A stretch of 64,000 nucleotides of DNA from Mollicutes bacterium (GCA_003555335.1 PWHD01000021.1:1-64000), one strand, 5' to 3'; shown: positions 51,601 through 60,012, counted from the stretch's first letter. Notes: generated by a model not told the origin, from the sequence alone. Translations and numbers: made by a program.

Positions 51601-52645
51601 TGGTCACTGACTCGTAAGTGATCGTCGGTACGACTTTGGCAAGTGTGGTGAATGCGGATCTGGCCATGAGGTCCTGTGGACCCTCGCCATCTTCCAGATC
51701 GTAGGTGAAATGGACCTCGAGCATATATTCAGTGTCGCTGAGGAGGCCTTCGAAAGCGCGTTCAGAGATATCGTCCAGGGACTTGACGAGGGTCTCATCA
51801 CGGTAGATCAGAATGGCGCTCACCGCCCCGGTGTCATCATCATCCGCAAAAGAAAGCGCGAACGATGCACCGGACTTCGCCGGTTCGATGGCATCGATCT
51901 GCAGACTGGGTTCCGTCTTGGCAAGCGTCTGAACGTCGCTTTGTTCGACGAGGACATAGTCTTCACTCACAAGCGCACCGTCACCGCGTTCGAATGAAGC
52001 GACAATGCGCAGGGTATAGGCGGTGTCGCTCAAGAGTGATTCGAAGGTGTGCGTGAGCACGCCGACCGAAAGCACCAAGGAATCGACAACTTCCTCGCCT
52101 TCGAGAAGCTGCAGGTGGGCTTCATTCAGGGTCTGGTCCTGGTCGCTCACATTGAGGGTGACATCCATGGCGTCCTTGTGTGGGGTCACATTCGTGAAGG
52201 TGGCGCTCGGGACACTTTCCAGGATATAGGCTTCAAAAAGGTTGCCGTCGGTGATTTCGATGACATCGACCCCTTCGTGGGCGTACTCGATCTCTTCAAG
52301 CACGTAGGTCATCGCCCCCGGAACCCTGAGCACATCGAAGTTGAAGATGATGTGGCTGTTGGTCGACTCCTCTTCGAACCGGGTCTGTCTGTAGGTGGTT
52401 CCGTTTATTTTGAGTGAATTGATTTCCGCATTGGAGGGATTGTCCAAAAAGACCTCGATGGTCAATAGTTCGTTCTTCTCCGCCATATGCATTCGCGGCT
52501 CGCCCGTATCATCGAGCGGACTTTCCCCGTTGATCAGCATGGACTCGAAAGAAGGGGTGACGAACTCATCGACCTCATCCGGTCCGCAAGCCACAATCAG
52601 GAAAGAAAGAAAGAACAATATGATCGGAACACGCAAATGTCTCAT
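48638..52645 (-). CDS. giant repeat lipoprotein (about twelve fibronectin-III-like units)
   Basis: This is a 1335-residue lipoprotein with signal peptide and lipobox IVAC at about residue 20. After an acidic N-terminal region it consists of about twelve beta-rich repeats. Each ends in a strand followed by a variant of YDLNDGTG, for example YDLEDGEG, YNLNDGTG, YNLDDGEG, YDLRDGAG, FDLNDGTG and YDLNDGAG. Three consecutive units have exactly 94 residues each. Each unit resembles a fibronectin type III sandwich, and the acidic DLNDG loop could bind calcium; both are inferences. No enzymatic domain is visible. GGGAG lies ten bases before the ATG at 52645. It is a single-gene unit and probably a long surface stalk. 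Confidence 0.85.
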   Translation of the reverse strand: MRHLRVPIILFFLSFLIVACGPDEVDEFVTPSFESMLINGESPLDDTGEPRMHMAEKNELLTIEVFLDNPSNAEINSLKINGTTYRQTRFEEESTNSHIIFNFDVLRVPGAMTYVLEEIEYAHEGVDVIEITDGNLFEAYILESVPSATFTNVTPHKDAMDVTLNVSDQDQTLNEAHLQLLEGEEVVDSLVLSVGVLTHTFESLLSDTAYTLRIVASFERGDGALVSEDYVLVEQSDVQTLAKTEPSLQIDAIEPAKSGASFALSFADDDDTGAVSAILIYRDETLVKSLDDISERAFEGLLSDTEYMLEVHFTYDLEDGEGPQDLMARSAFTTLAKVVPTITYESVTTDHDRLSFDIVLNDSDSVLIGDSLLVELIHEGEIFKSKTVSYADLSDIGFDGLFNNNTYTIVTRASYNLNDGTGEHSDMLIASADYDTPSLELPELSITQTEGAQSYIVWNIDATMFEGIVTPGTMRLSIYDEASGTLLKTAELINDRVTFEIRDLLAGQSVRVEVEATYNLDDGEGDKTDIIHTSYFTTTLNSVPSGSVDTVRLHQDRVDFTVTINDPNSTILPGTLVAFLYEDDGEILTLIETMVIGPELSAHSFDYAPRYENTYTVTLYTDYDLRDGAGVVDDHHLDSVYEIATLSPKAPTAELSGLEADTAQVGFEYTILDIDGTIIEDGIRLHLDGETIILDALTGTVTIGGLHSNSTYTLILEVDYLTSDDRVRTLEIARTFETDTNVTPDIEFGTTTPDQTTIGFTFELTDPDDTGQITEITLYRDETLVESLTDLALRSFTGLLSGVDYEIRATFTYDLNDGTGPKTIHISTTTTTEIKDAPAISFDEVTSDARTIDFTLPITDPDDTGQITEIALYRGGTRIETLSDLDVRRFEDLWSDTTHTIRVTYTFDLNDGTGTEDIVIETDIATTALSVPDFFFTGSNSDKTSISFTLSITDADSTGEITAIALYLDGALVESHADLSLRHFEDLHSSTTYTIEATYTYDLNDGAGERTLIVNTTETTDPLAMATVITDNIQRTLGGVGFDVTVEDPDTTFIDQEFTIDLIDSTGQIVRTRVETSGGTFTFDELSSAEDYTIRITADIDMNDGSTSTSVLFSQETFTTIDARPEISMDPFDVGKRAFKFELTYHDTHGVLEGYAKVAVYDEDGILISDPWRLLEETTEGQLSDLYSGYNYTIKVYGDVDYADGSGLREDELLYEDVITTVALARPVPQITLGDIGIDQQISLSLGAFEDTDEVYSSMSLVLYEIVEDGDDIELETIMLDLENVEGDYTFSHTYEEEKTYRIELRGDYDLNHPDYVHTDALLAHKTFITVRHND
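49572..50418 (-). repeat. three best-preserved 94-residue units
   Basis: Three consecutive units of 94 residues (282 bases) share the order LTDPDDTGQITEI, an LYRDET-type strand, RSFTGLLS-type turn, then TYDLNDGTG. They differ at many positions but stay in register without insertions. The flanking units in the same protein are longer or shorter and more diverged. Confidence 0.8.
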
Positions 52646-52739
52646 TAAACACACACTCCCTTATTTTTGCATTACGATAGCATAATTTTATCACAGAACC
52701 ATGAAAACGACAATCTTAAACGCATGGCTGTATTGTGGT

Positions 52740-53912
52740 TCATTCCTTGATTCCGCGCTTGAGCAGCGGTTTGTCATAATGACTGTTGATACTGTCGAGC
52801 ACCTTGTCGAGGTGTTCGTTTTTCGGCGTCTCTTCTTTTGGTTCGAAGATGTTCAATTGTTTGAAAAGCTGTGCCTTGTCGGCGAGATTGCTTGTCGAGA
52901 CCCCAAGAAGGTGCACCGGTTTATCCTCATAGAGTTCATAGAAAAGATTTTCAACCGCCTCGAAGATCTCATAGTAATGGTCGGTGTGGTAGGGAAAGGA
53001 AAAATGTTTGGAATGGTTCTCGAAATCGCTGAAACGGACCTGCACGGCGATCGTCTTGGTGGCGACACCGTGGTCCTTGAGACGATCGGTGACTTTGAGC
53101 GTCAGTTTGTCGAGGGCCTGGATCATCTCCTGATATTCATGCAGGAACCCTTCGAACGTCTTCGAGTTTCCGATGCTTTGATAGGTCTCCTGTCTTGAAG
53201 GGTCGATGACGCGGTCGTGATGGCCATGGACCTTTCTGATGAAGGATTCGGTCGATTTTCCGAGGAACGCATGCAGTTTCTTCTTGTCGGGATAGGTCGC
53301 AAGGTCGCCGATGGTCTCGATGCCCAGCAGTTTCAGGTTCGGCACGGTCTTCTTCCCGATACCGTGCAGTTCCTCGATCGGCAGAGGCCAGAGCTTCGTT
53401 TCCACGTCCCTCTTCCTGAGGACGGTGATACCGAGCGGTTTTTTCATGTTCGAAGCCATCTTCGCCAGAAACATGTTCGGCGCGATGCCGATGGAAACCG
53501 GCAGGTCGTAGCGTTTGAGCAGGTGGTCTCTGATTTCTTCGGCGACACGGAGGGGATGACGACCGTCTAAGACATCGGTCATGTCTAGATAGCCCTCGTC
53601 GATGCTCGCGGGTTCCATTTTGTCGGTGAAGGTGCCAAGATAATCGAAGAAATAGCCGGAATATTTCTTGTAGAGTTCATAGTTGCCCGGAATCACCTTG
53701 AGTTTCGGGCAGAGGCGCCGTGCCTCGCTGACGGGCATGGCGCTTCTCACGCCGTATTTCCTGGCTTCGTAATTGGCCGTCGTCAAAATACCACGGTCGG
53801 ATTTGGGACCGATGCCGATCGGGATATTCTTGAGTGACTTGTCCTCGGCGATTTCACAACTGGCGAAAAACGCATTGAGGTCGATATGAAAGATGACTTT
53901 GTATTTTTTCAT
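52740..53912 (-). CDS. dinB: DNA polymerase IV (Y family)
   Basis: This is a 390-residue translesion polymerase. IFHIDLNAFFASCE at the start carries the first metal-binding aspartate, and PASIDEGYLDM holds the other two acidic residues. YEARKYGVRSAMP is the nucleotide-binding loop. GIGKKTVPNLKLLGIETIGDLA is the helix-hairpin-helix part, and the little-finger domain follows. It copies past damaged bases and makes errors on intact DNA. The ATG at 53912 has GGAAAG before it; the longer frame has no ribosome site. No beta-clamp motif was assigned with certainty. Confidence 0.95.
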   Translation of the reverse strand: MKKYKVIFHIDLNAFFASCEIAEDKSLKNIPIGIGPKSDRGILTTANYEARKYGVRSAMPVSEARRLCPKLKVIPGNYELYKKYSGYFFDYLGTFTDKMEPASIDEGYLDMTDVLDGRHPLRVAEEIRDHLLKRYDLPVSIGIAPNMFLAKMASNMKKPLGITVLRKRDVETKLWPLPIEELHGIGKKTVPNLKLLGIETIGDLATYPDKKKLHAFLGKSTESFIRKVHGHHDRVIDPSRQETYQSIGNSKTFEGFLHEYQEMIQALDKLTLKVTDRLKDHGVATKTIAVQVRFSDFENHSKHFSFPYHTDHYYEIFEAVENLFYELYEDKPVHLLGVSTSNLADKAQLFKQLNIFEPKEETPKNEHLDKVLDSINSHYDKPLLKRGIKE

Positions 53913-53995
53913 GTAAAATCTTTCCTTTTTGCCCATTTTAAAGTATAATGATAAACGCTGATACATAAGACAATATTGGATCAAGAGGTGAGAAA

Positions 53996-54169
53996 ATGCC
54001 AGAGAGCCGTAAGAGAACAAAGAAGAACCAAGAACAGAAGGATCCCGTTTACACCAACCCGCTGAAGAAAAGATGGGGTAAGATCGTTGTCTTGATCTTG
54101 GTTATCGCCTTCCTGATCGGACTGGTGGCCACCACCGTCTTCGTGATGTGGCAAGCGATGTTCGCATAA
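53996..54169 (+). CDS. 57-residue single-helix membrane protein
   Basis: This is a small gene on the plus strand between dinB and recN. It encodes a 57-residue protein: a basic, polar N-terminus (MPESRKRTKKNQEQKD, YTNPLKKRWGK) and one transmembrane helix (about 30-50), ending MWQAMFA. AGAGGTGAG precedes the ATG. A TATAAT box lies at 53944-53949, without a clear -35 box. A terminator follows right after the stop. Promoter, ribosome site and terminator together make it very likely real. The layout resembles the N-terminus of a penicillin-binding protein or a DUF4044-type peptide, but I cannot place it. Confidence 0.75.
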   Translation: MPESRKRTKKNQEQKDPVYTNPLKKRWGKIVVLILVIAFLIGLVATTVFVMWQAMFA

Positions 54170-54173
54170 ACGT

Positions 54174-54197
54174 AAAAAGCGCATTTGCGCTTTTTTT
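54174..54197. terminator. bidirectional terminator between the small membrane protein gene and recN
   Basis: AAAAAGCGCA pairs with TGCGCTTTTT around a two-base apex at 54184-54185, with A and T runs on both sides. It overlaps the recN stop codon. Confidence 0.85.
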
Positions 54198-55869
54198 ATT
54201 TCAAGAGTTCCCGGGCGCTTTCTAGCGCGCTTTTTGTCACCTTATCAGAGGAGATCATGGAAGCCAGGTGCTCGATACGTGCCTCGTGGTCCAAAAGACG
54301 CAGATGTGTCTTCGTACGGTTTTCATCACTGGTCTTGTAGATGTGATAGTGATGATCCGCCTTCGCCGCGACCTGGGGAAGGTGCGTGATGGCGAGGACC
54401 TGGACATCCCGGGCGATGGCGTGCATCTTTCTGGCGACCTGGCCGGCCACGTAGCCGCTGACACCGGTGTCGATCTCATCGAAGATGACGAGGTTTAATG
54501 TCTCTTCAGAGACCAGAAGCGTCTTGAGCGCCAGCATGATACGAGAAAGCTCCCCGCCGCTGGCGATCTTCCGCAACGGTTTCATGGGTTCGCCCTTGTT
54601 AGTGGAAAGATGGAAATCAACCTTGCTGGTCCCGTTTTTCATGAACGCGTGCCTGTCGGTGAATGATTCCGGCTCGACCGTTTCAAACACGACTTTGAAA
54701 GACGCGTCTTTGAGTTCAAGATCGCTGAGTTCTTCCTTGAGTCGGTTTTCGATGGCATGCGCGGTTTTCTGACGCTTCTCGCGCAATTCTTTTGCGCTCA
54801 CGATCAAAGCCCGGTATGCCTGTTCGGCCTTTATTCTGGCGCCTTCTAGCGTCTCGTCATAGTCGCTGAAGGCGGCGATTTTTTCTTCTATTTCCTTCTG
54901 GTAGGCAATCAGTTCCCCGATCTCACGGTGATATTTCCGCCGGAGTGTGTCGAGGGTGTGTTTTCTGGTTTCAAGTTCCTCAAGTTCATCGGGATCGAAA
55001 TCAAGGATCTCAAGCCGACCGGCGAGGGTGCTTCTGACATCGTCGAGCTCATAGTAAGCGGCCTCGATCCTTTCTTTCAATGAGCGATAATCCGCGTCAT
55101 AGTCGGTGACGTTCTCCAGGGCGCTGGCGGCATCGTAGATCTGTTCTAGCGCGCCGGACTCATCGAGAAGACCGTGGGCGTTTTTCACTGCCTGGAAGAT
55201 GACATCGAAATTCTGGAGTGTCTTGAGACGGGCTTCGATTGCTTCGAGTTCATCTTCTTTCAGGTTGTGGGCGGCGATCTCTTCGGCCTGGAACCTGAGC
55301 ATATCCATTTTTTCCAACATCGTGGCTTTTTCGTCTTTGAGTTCCTCATAGGCCGCAAGTGCCGCCAGATAGGTCCGGCGAGTCGCCTGATAGGCGTCTT
55401 TGTAGGATTTCGTCTCTGCATCGTAACGGTCGATCAGGTCGAGATAGTTATCGGGGTTGATCAGCCGTTCGGTATCGCTTTGGGTGTGGATATCGGCCAG
55501 GTGCACGGTGATTTTCTTCAAATCCTGAAGCGTCACCGTCTCATGGTTGACCTTGATGAGATTGCCGCTGTTTTTCTTGATACGGCGCTTGATGAGAAGT
55601 TCATCGCTCGAAACAGGGATATCGAGCGCTTCGAGGGTCTGTTTCACGGTGTCGTTGACCGGCTCGAAGATGGCGGTGATTTCGGCGAACTCCTCCCCTG
55701 TGCGGATGATCTCGTTTGAAGCCCGATCGCCGAGCAAAAGGCCGATCGCATCGATCAGAAGGCTTTTCCCCGCGCCGGTCTCGCCGGATAGGACATTCAT
55801 ACCGGTTTCGAAATCCACTTCGATGTTTTCAATGATGGCGAATTGTCTGACATTGAGATGTTTGAGCAT
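54196..55869 (-). CDS. recN: DNA repair protein RecN
   Basis: This is a 557-residue SMC-like ATPase. Walker A is GETGAGKSLLIDAIG (about 30-44). A long coiled-coil centre (about 160-370) follows, then the ABC signature segment ASGGELSRIMLALK and Walker B VIFDEIDTGVSG. It acts in double-strand-break repair by holding DNA ends. GAGGAGG precedes the ATG. It follows tlyA by 11 bases; the order dxs-tlyA-recN is common in Bacillota, where argR often lies before recN. No argR is present here. Confidence 0.96.
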   Translation of the reverse strand: MLKHLNVRQFAIIENIEVDFETGMNVLSGETGAGKSLLIDAIGLLLGDRASNEIIRTGEEFAEITAIFEPVNDTVKQTLEALDIPVSSDELLIKRRIKKNSGNLIKVNHETVTLQDLKKITVHLADIHTQSDTERLINPDNYLDLIDRYDAETKSYKDAYQATRRTYLAALAAYEELKDEKATMLEKMDMLRFQAEEIAAHNLKEDELEAIEARLKTLQNFDVIFQAVKNAHGLLDESGALEQIYDAASALENVTDYDADYRSLKERIEAAYYELDDVRSTLAGRLEILDFDPDELEELETRKHTLDTLRRKYHREIGELIAYQKEIEEKIAAFSDYDETLEGARIKAEQAYRALIVSAKELREKRQKTAHAIENRLKEELSDLELKDASFKVVFETVEPESFTDRHAFMKNGTSKVDFHLSTNKGEPMKPLRKIASGGELSRIMLALKTLLVSEETLNLVIFDEIDTGVSGYVAGQVARKMHAIARDVQVLAITHLPQVAAKADHHYHIYKTSDENRTKTHLRLLDHEARIEHLASMISSDKVTKSALESARELLK

Positions 55870-55880
55870 GCTGAACCTCC

Positions 55881-56645
55881 TCAGCGAAGCTGCCAGGCCT
55901 GCTTGACAGTGCCCGGGATGTCGATGGCTTCTTCTTTATTTCCGATATGCAGGAGAAATTCCCTGTTTCCGGATTGACCCAGGACGGGCGAGGGGATGAG
56001 GCCGCTGATGGTGAGGCCTGCCGCCTTGATGGTGCGGATCGTGTTTTCGAGGATGTGGCGGTGCAACAAGGGATCGCGGATGACGCCGCTTTTCGGGGTG
56101 TCCAGGCTTTCGAACTGAGGCTTGATCAGCACCACCATCCGCGGATTTTCAAATAGCGTACGCACGTGGCTCACCATCGGGATGCACGAGGTGAAGCTGA
56201 CATCGATAAGCACAATATCCGCCGGATCGAAATCGGACGGGGTGGTGTGCAGGAAGTTGGTGTTTTCCCTTAAATCCCCCCGTTCGTCCAGACGCAGTCC
56301 CTCATGCATCTGAAAGCTGCCCACATCGACCGCATAGACTTTCTTCGCACCATTTTTGAGTGCGCAGTCGGTGAACCCCCCGTATGAGCTGCCTACGTCG
56401 AGCACGATTTTGTCGGCGAGGTCGATATCGAATGCCCGAAGCGCCGCATCGAGTTTGAGACCACCTTGTGAGATATAGGGGTTGAGCGCTTTGACGAAAT
56501 CGATCGTATCACTTTCCCCGATTTCGTGGGCGGGTTTGGTGACCGTCTTCTTGTTTACGGCGATACTGCCGTTTCTGATGGCGATCTGCGCTTGGTGTCT
56601 CGACGCGAAGACCCCTTGTTTATAGAGATAGAGGTCGAGTCTCAC
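55881..56645 (-). CDS. tlyA: TlyA-family rRNA 2'-O-methyltransferase
   Basis: This is a 254-residue protein with an N-terminal S4 RNA-binding domain (about 1-60, RLDLYLYKQGVFASRHQAQ in its first part). An FtsJ-type methyltransferase domain follows with the SAM loop VLDVGSSYGGFTD and the catalytic motif region VLIDVSFTS. TlyA methylates 2'-hydroxyls in 16S and 23S rRNA and is linked with capreomycin sensitivity in mycobacteria. It starts with GTG, which overlaps the dxs stop (GTGA). It is also annotated as hemolysin A in older work. Confidence 0.93.
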   Translation of the reverse strand: MRLDLYLYKQGVFASRHQAQIAIRNGSIAVNKKTVTKPAHEIGESDTIDFVKALNPYISQGGLKLDAALRAFDIDLADKIVLDVGSSYGGFTDCALKNGAKKVYAVDVGSFQMHEGLRLDERGDLRENTNFLHTTPSDFDPADIVLIDVSFTSCIPMVSHVRTLFENPRMVVLIKPQFESLDTPKSGVIRDPLLHRHILENTIRTIKAAGLTISGLIPSPVLGQSGNREFLLHIGNKEEAIDIPGTVKQAWQLR

Positions 56646-58492
56646 TGCATAAGCGCCTCCCAGGCATCGATGACGCTTTGCGCATCGAGCTTATGGCGCC
56701 TGAGCATGATGTCGCGCTCACCCTGGGGGACGTAGGCTTCTTTGAAACCCATCAGTTTCACGGCTGTCGGCATCGGACCGCTTTCAGCGAAATAAGAAAG
56801 CACGGCGCTACCGAAGCCGCCTTGAAGCGTCGACTCCTCGTGGATGATCAAGGGCTTGTCGAGGGCGATGGTCGACAGCGTCTTTTCATCGAGCGGCTTG
56901 ATGAAGCGTGCGTTGATCAGCCTTAAATTCAGGTTCTTCTCCTTTATGATACTCGCAAGTTCTCCAATTATCTCGCCGAAAGCGAGAATGGTGCCGTCTT
57001 CGCCGGACGCGATCTCCGCCCAACTGGCGGTCACGGGGGTGTCGTTATCGAGGAACTGGGCCTGGAAGTGTGTTTTCGCACGGGGATAGCGGATCGCGAT
57101 CGGCCCTTTGTGGACCCGGAAAGCATAATGATAGAATCCGATCAGTTCCTCGGCGTCCTTGGGATGGGCGATGGTCATGCCTGGTATATGGGATAGAAAC
57201 GGAATGTCGTAGATGCCCTGATGGGTCTCGCCGTCCCCGCCGACAAGACCGGCGCGGTCGACGCCGATGACCACGGGGGCTTTCTGGCGGGCGACATCAT
57301 GAAGGACCTGGTCGTAGGCGCGCTGCAGGAACGTGGAATAGATCGTCAAAAACACCGGGACGCCCTCCAGCGCCATGCTGCCGGCCATGGTCACGGCGGT
57401 GGCCTCCGCGATGCCCGTGTCGATGAGACGCGACGGATGGCGGGCTTTGAAGCCGTGCAGGGCGCCACCGCCGATCATGGCGGGCGTAATCACGTAGAAT
57501 CCGGGTGTCTTATCGGCGTGCTTTTCCATATAGGCAGCCGTGATGGCCTGGTAGGTCTCATAACCATTTTTTATTTTTTCAGTCGGACTGCCGGTCTCGA
57601 TACAAAAAGGCGGAGTTCCGTGCCATTGACCGGTGATGTCGTTTTCAGAATGCTCATAGCCTTTCCCCTTGACGGTGCGCACATGGATGACGGTCGGTTT
57701 CTTTTCCTTTTTCGCGATTTCCAACACTTTGAGCAACTGTTTGAAATCATGCCCGTCCAGGGGACCGAAATACTGATACCCCATGGATTCGAAATAGGTG
57801 TGACCGGTCAAAAACCCTTTGAGTCGTTTTTCGACTTTCGAGGTGAAGTTTCTGATTCTGCCCGGCAGAATCCTGGAGGTCCGGTTGCGCAAGGAGCGGT
57901 AGCTTCTGCGCATGCGCAGTCTGGTCATGGTCCGGGCGAGATGACCAACATTCTGCGAGATGCTCATCTCATTGTCGTTCAGGATGATGATCGGATTTTT
58001 CTCGGGATAATGACCGAGGAAGTTGAGGGCCTCCAGGGCGGCGCCGCTTGCGAGGGCGCCATCCCCTATGAGTGCGACGACGTGGCCGATTTCCCGGTTG
58101 AACGGTTTTGCAAAAAGCATCCCTGCGGCCGCAGCGATGGAAGTCGAGGAGTGACCGGCTTCGAAACAGTCGTGGTCACTTTCTTTTCTCTTTAGAAAGC
58201 CGCTCAGTCCGTCGGTCTTTCTGAGCGTATCGAAATAAGGGGCCCGTCCGGTCAGGATCTTGTGGACGTAGCTTTGATGACCCACGTCGAACAGGAGTCT
58301 GTCTTTCGGGGATTCAAACACCTTGTGCAAGGCGATGGTGAGTTCGACAACGCCCATGTTGCTTGAGAAATGCCCGCCGGTGATGGCGAGCTTTTCAATC
58401 AGGAAACGCCTGATGTCGGCACTCAGTTTCTCAAGCGCCTTTATGTCCATGTCTTTGAGAAAGGATGGGTCCTTGATGCGGTTGATATCCAA
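56642..58492 (-). CDS. dxs: 1-deoxy-D-xylulose-5-phosphate synthase
   Basis: This is a 616-residue thiamine-diphosphate enzyme. GGHFSSNMGVVELTIALH, DVGHQSYVHKILTGR, the ThDP motif GDGALASGAALEALN...NDNEMS, and the transketolase-type second half with ARQKAPVVIGVDRAGLVGGDGETHQG, in parts, are all there. It joins pyruvate and glyceraldehyde 3-phosphate to DXP, which feeds the non-mevalonate route to isoprenoids and also thiamine and pyridoxal synthesis. Translation seems to start at TTG, with AAGGA nine bases upstream; an ATG at 58450 is an alternative. The cell also has a mevalonate operon. Confidence 0.95.
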   Translation of the reverse strand: MDINRIKDPSFLKDMDIKALEKLSADIRRFLIEKLAITGGHFSSNMGVVELTIALHKVFESPKDRLLFDVGHQSYVHKILTGRAPYFDTLRKTDGLSGFLKRKESDHDCFEAGHSSTSIAAAAGMLFAKPFNREIGHVVALIGDGALASGAALEALNFLGHYPEKNPIIILNDNEMSISQNVGHLARTMTRLRMRRSYRSLRNRTSRILPGRIRNFTSKVEKRLKGFLTGHTYFESMGYQYFGPLDGHDFKQLLKVLEIAKKEKKPTVIHVRTVKGKGYEHSENDITGQWHGTPPFCIETGSPTEKIKNGYETYQAITAAYMEKHADKTPGFYVITPAMIGGGALHGFKARHPSRLIDTGIAEATAVTMAGSMALEGVPVFLTIYSTFLQRAYDQVLHDVARQKAPVVIGVDRAGLVGGDGETHQGIYDIPFLSHIPGMTIAHPKDAEELIGFYHYAFRVHKGPIAIRYPRAKTHFQAQFLDNDTPVTASWAEIASGEDGTILAFGEIIGELASIIKEKNLNLRLINARFIKPLDEKTLSTIALDKPLIIHEESTLQGGFGSAVLSYFAESGPMPTAVKLMGFKEAYVPQGERDIMLRRHKLDAQSVIDAWEALMQ

Positions 58493-58504
58493 AACGATCA
58501 GTCC

Positions 58505-58732
58505 TTACTCGTTATCGTCGTCAGGCAGGTCGAAATCGGTCTCATCGTTGTTCTCGATTTTCTTGGTGAGGACGGTCTCGGCGTCTTTCAGCATCTTTTG
58601 GCATTCTTTTGAGAGTTTCATGCCTTCTTCATATTTCTTCACAGCCTCATCGAGGGGAAGATCGCCCTCCTCAAGTTGCTTGACGATGGTCTCCAGTTTT
58701 TCAAGTGACGCTTCGAAATTTCGTTTATCCAT
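58505..58732 (-). CDS. xseB: exodeoxyribonuclease VII small subunit
   Basis: This is a 75-residue helical protein. NFEASLEKLETIVKQLEEGD and LPLDEAVKKYEEGMKLSK are the standard XseB helices. It joins several copies to XseA to form exonuclease VII, which degrades single-stranded DNA from both ends. The ATG at 58732 overlaps the end of xseA by eight bases, and AAGGAG lies ten bases upstream. The acidic tail (DETDFDLPDDDNE) is longer than needed for the core. In most genomes ispA (polyprenyl synthase) lies between xseB and dxs; here the two are only 12 bases apart. Confidence 0.95.
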   Translation of the reverse strand: MDKRNFEASLEKLETIVKQLEEGDLPLDEAVKKYEEGMKLSKECQKMLKDAETVLTKKIENNDETDFDLPDDDNE

Positions 58733-60008
58733 TGTTGTTTTTCTCCTTTTTATCAAGGACTTCGACCTTGAGATTTCCGTCTTTGAATTCCATCTCCAGG
58801 ACGTCGCCGAGGGCGGTGTCCTTGACGGATTTGATGATCCGGCCGTCTTTTTTCGTCAGCGTATAGCCCTGTTCGACGATCAGGCGCGGATTGACGACCC
58901 TGAGTCTGTCGGTGAGACGGGTGTGGCTTGTCGATTTGATCTCGAGCAGCCGCCGGTAGGTCCTGAAGAGGTGATCGGTTTGCCTTTCGAGTTTGTCGTA
59001 GGCGTCATCGAGTCTTTTTTTCGGGCTGTTCGTCTGCAGGCGGTGCGTCAGGTTGTCAAGCAGACGCGCCTTTGGTTCTAGTAGCCTCGAAGGGTCTTTG
59101 ATCACATAGCGTTCGGTGAGGTTCGAGACTTCCCGTCTCAGTTCGCGTATCTTCCGTTCGAGACTGTCGCCGAATCTTTTTTGTGTCCTGTGAAGGTCGT
59201 CGAGAAGCACGCGTTTGTCGGGAACGGCGATTTCCGCGGCGCCCGAGGGGGTGGGGGCACGTTCATCGGCGACGAAGTCGGCGATGGTGAAATCGGTCTC
59301 GTGTCCGACCGCCGAGATGATCGGTACCGGGCAGTCATAAATCGCTTTGGCGACCATCTCTTCATTGAATGCCCACAGATCCTCGATGCTGCCGCCGCCG
59401 CGGCCGAGGATGATGACATCGTTTTCTTTGTTCATGCCGGCTTTTTCAATGTTTTCAACAATCTCGTGCTTGGCGTTTTCACCCTGGACGGTGGTCGGAT
59501 AGACCACAATCTTGACCAGCGGATAGCGCCGGTTGATGATGTGGATGATATCGCGGACCGCCGCGCCGGTCGCCGATGTCAAGACGGCGATCTGGCCGGG
59601 GAAACGGGGCAGGGGTTGCTTGTGTTCCCGCGAGAAGTAGCCTTCTTTTTCGAGTTTATCCTTCAGCTGCAGGTAGGCCTGATAAAGGTTGCCCAGACCG
59701 ACTTCCTCCATGCTGCTGATGTAGACTTGGTAGTTGCCGGCGGCCTCAAAGACGCTCACATATCCTCTGACGAGGATGTTCATGCCGTCTTTGGGGTTGA
59801 AACGCACCCGCTGCGCGTTGCTTTTGAACATGATGGCGCTGATTGAGGCGCGGTCGTCTTTGAGCGTGAAATAAAAATGTCCGCGGACATTGCGTTTGAA
59901 GTTCGAGATTTCACCTTCAAGCAGAATGTCTTTCAGATGGACATCCTGGTCGAACTTGTATTTGATGTATTTGGTCAGCGCGGTGACGCTTAAGGGCTTT
60001 TTCTCCAT
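58725..60008 (-). CDS. xseA: exodeoxyribonuclease VII large subunit
   Basis: This is a 427-residue nuclease subunit. An N-terminal OB-fold domain (about 1-100) binds single-stranded DNA. The catalytic core holds AVLTSATGAAVRDI, GRGGGSIEDLWAFN and SAVGHETDFTIADFVAD, and a coiled-coil C-terminal region follows. It stands in the order nusB-xseA-xseB-dxs-tlyA-recN, which is conserved in Bacillota. The start is four bases after the nusB stop. Confidence 0.96.
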   Translation of the reverse strand: MEKKPLSVTALTKYIKYKFDQDVHLKDILLEGEISNFKRNVRGHFYFTLKDDRASISAIMFKSNAQRVRFNPKDGMNILVRGYVSVFEAAGNYQVYISSMEEVGLGNLYQAYLQLKDKLEKEGYFSREHKQPLPRFPGQIAVLTSATGAAVRDIIHIINRRYPLVKIVVYPTTVQGENAKHEIVENIEKAGMNKENDVIILGRGGGSIEDLWAFNEEMVAKAIYDCPVPIISAVGHETDFTIADFVADERAPTPSGAAEIAVPDKRVLLDDLHRTQKRFGDSLERKIRELRREVSNLTERYVIKDPSRLLEPKARLLDNLTHRLQTNSPKKRLDDAYDKLERQTDHLFRTYRRLLEIKSTSHTRLTDRLRVVNPRLIVEQGYTLTKKDGRIIKSVKDTALGDVLEMEFKDGNLKVEVLDKKEKNNNG

Positions 60009-60012
60009 CCTA

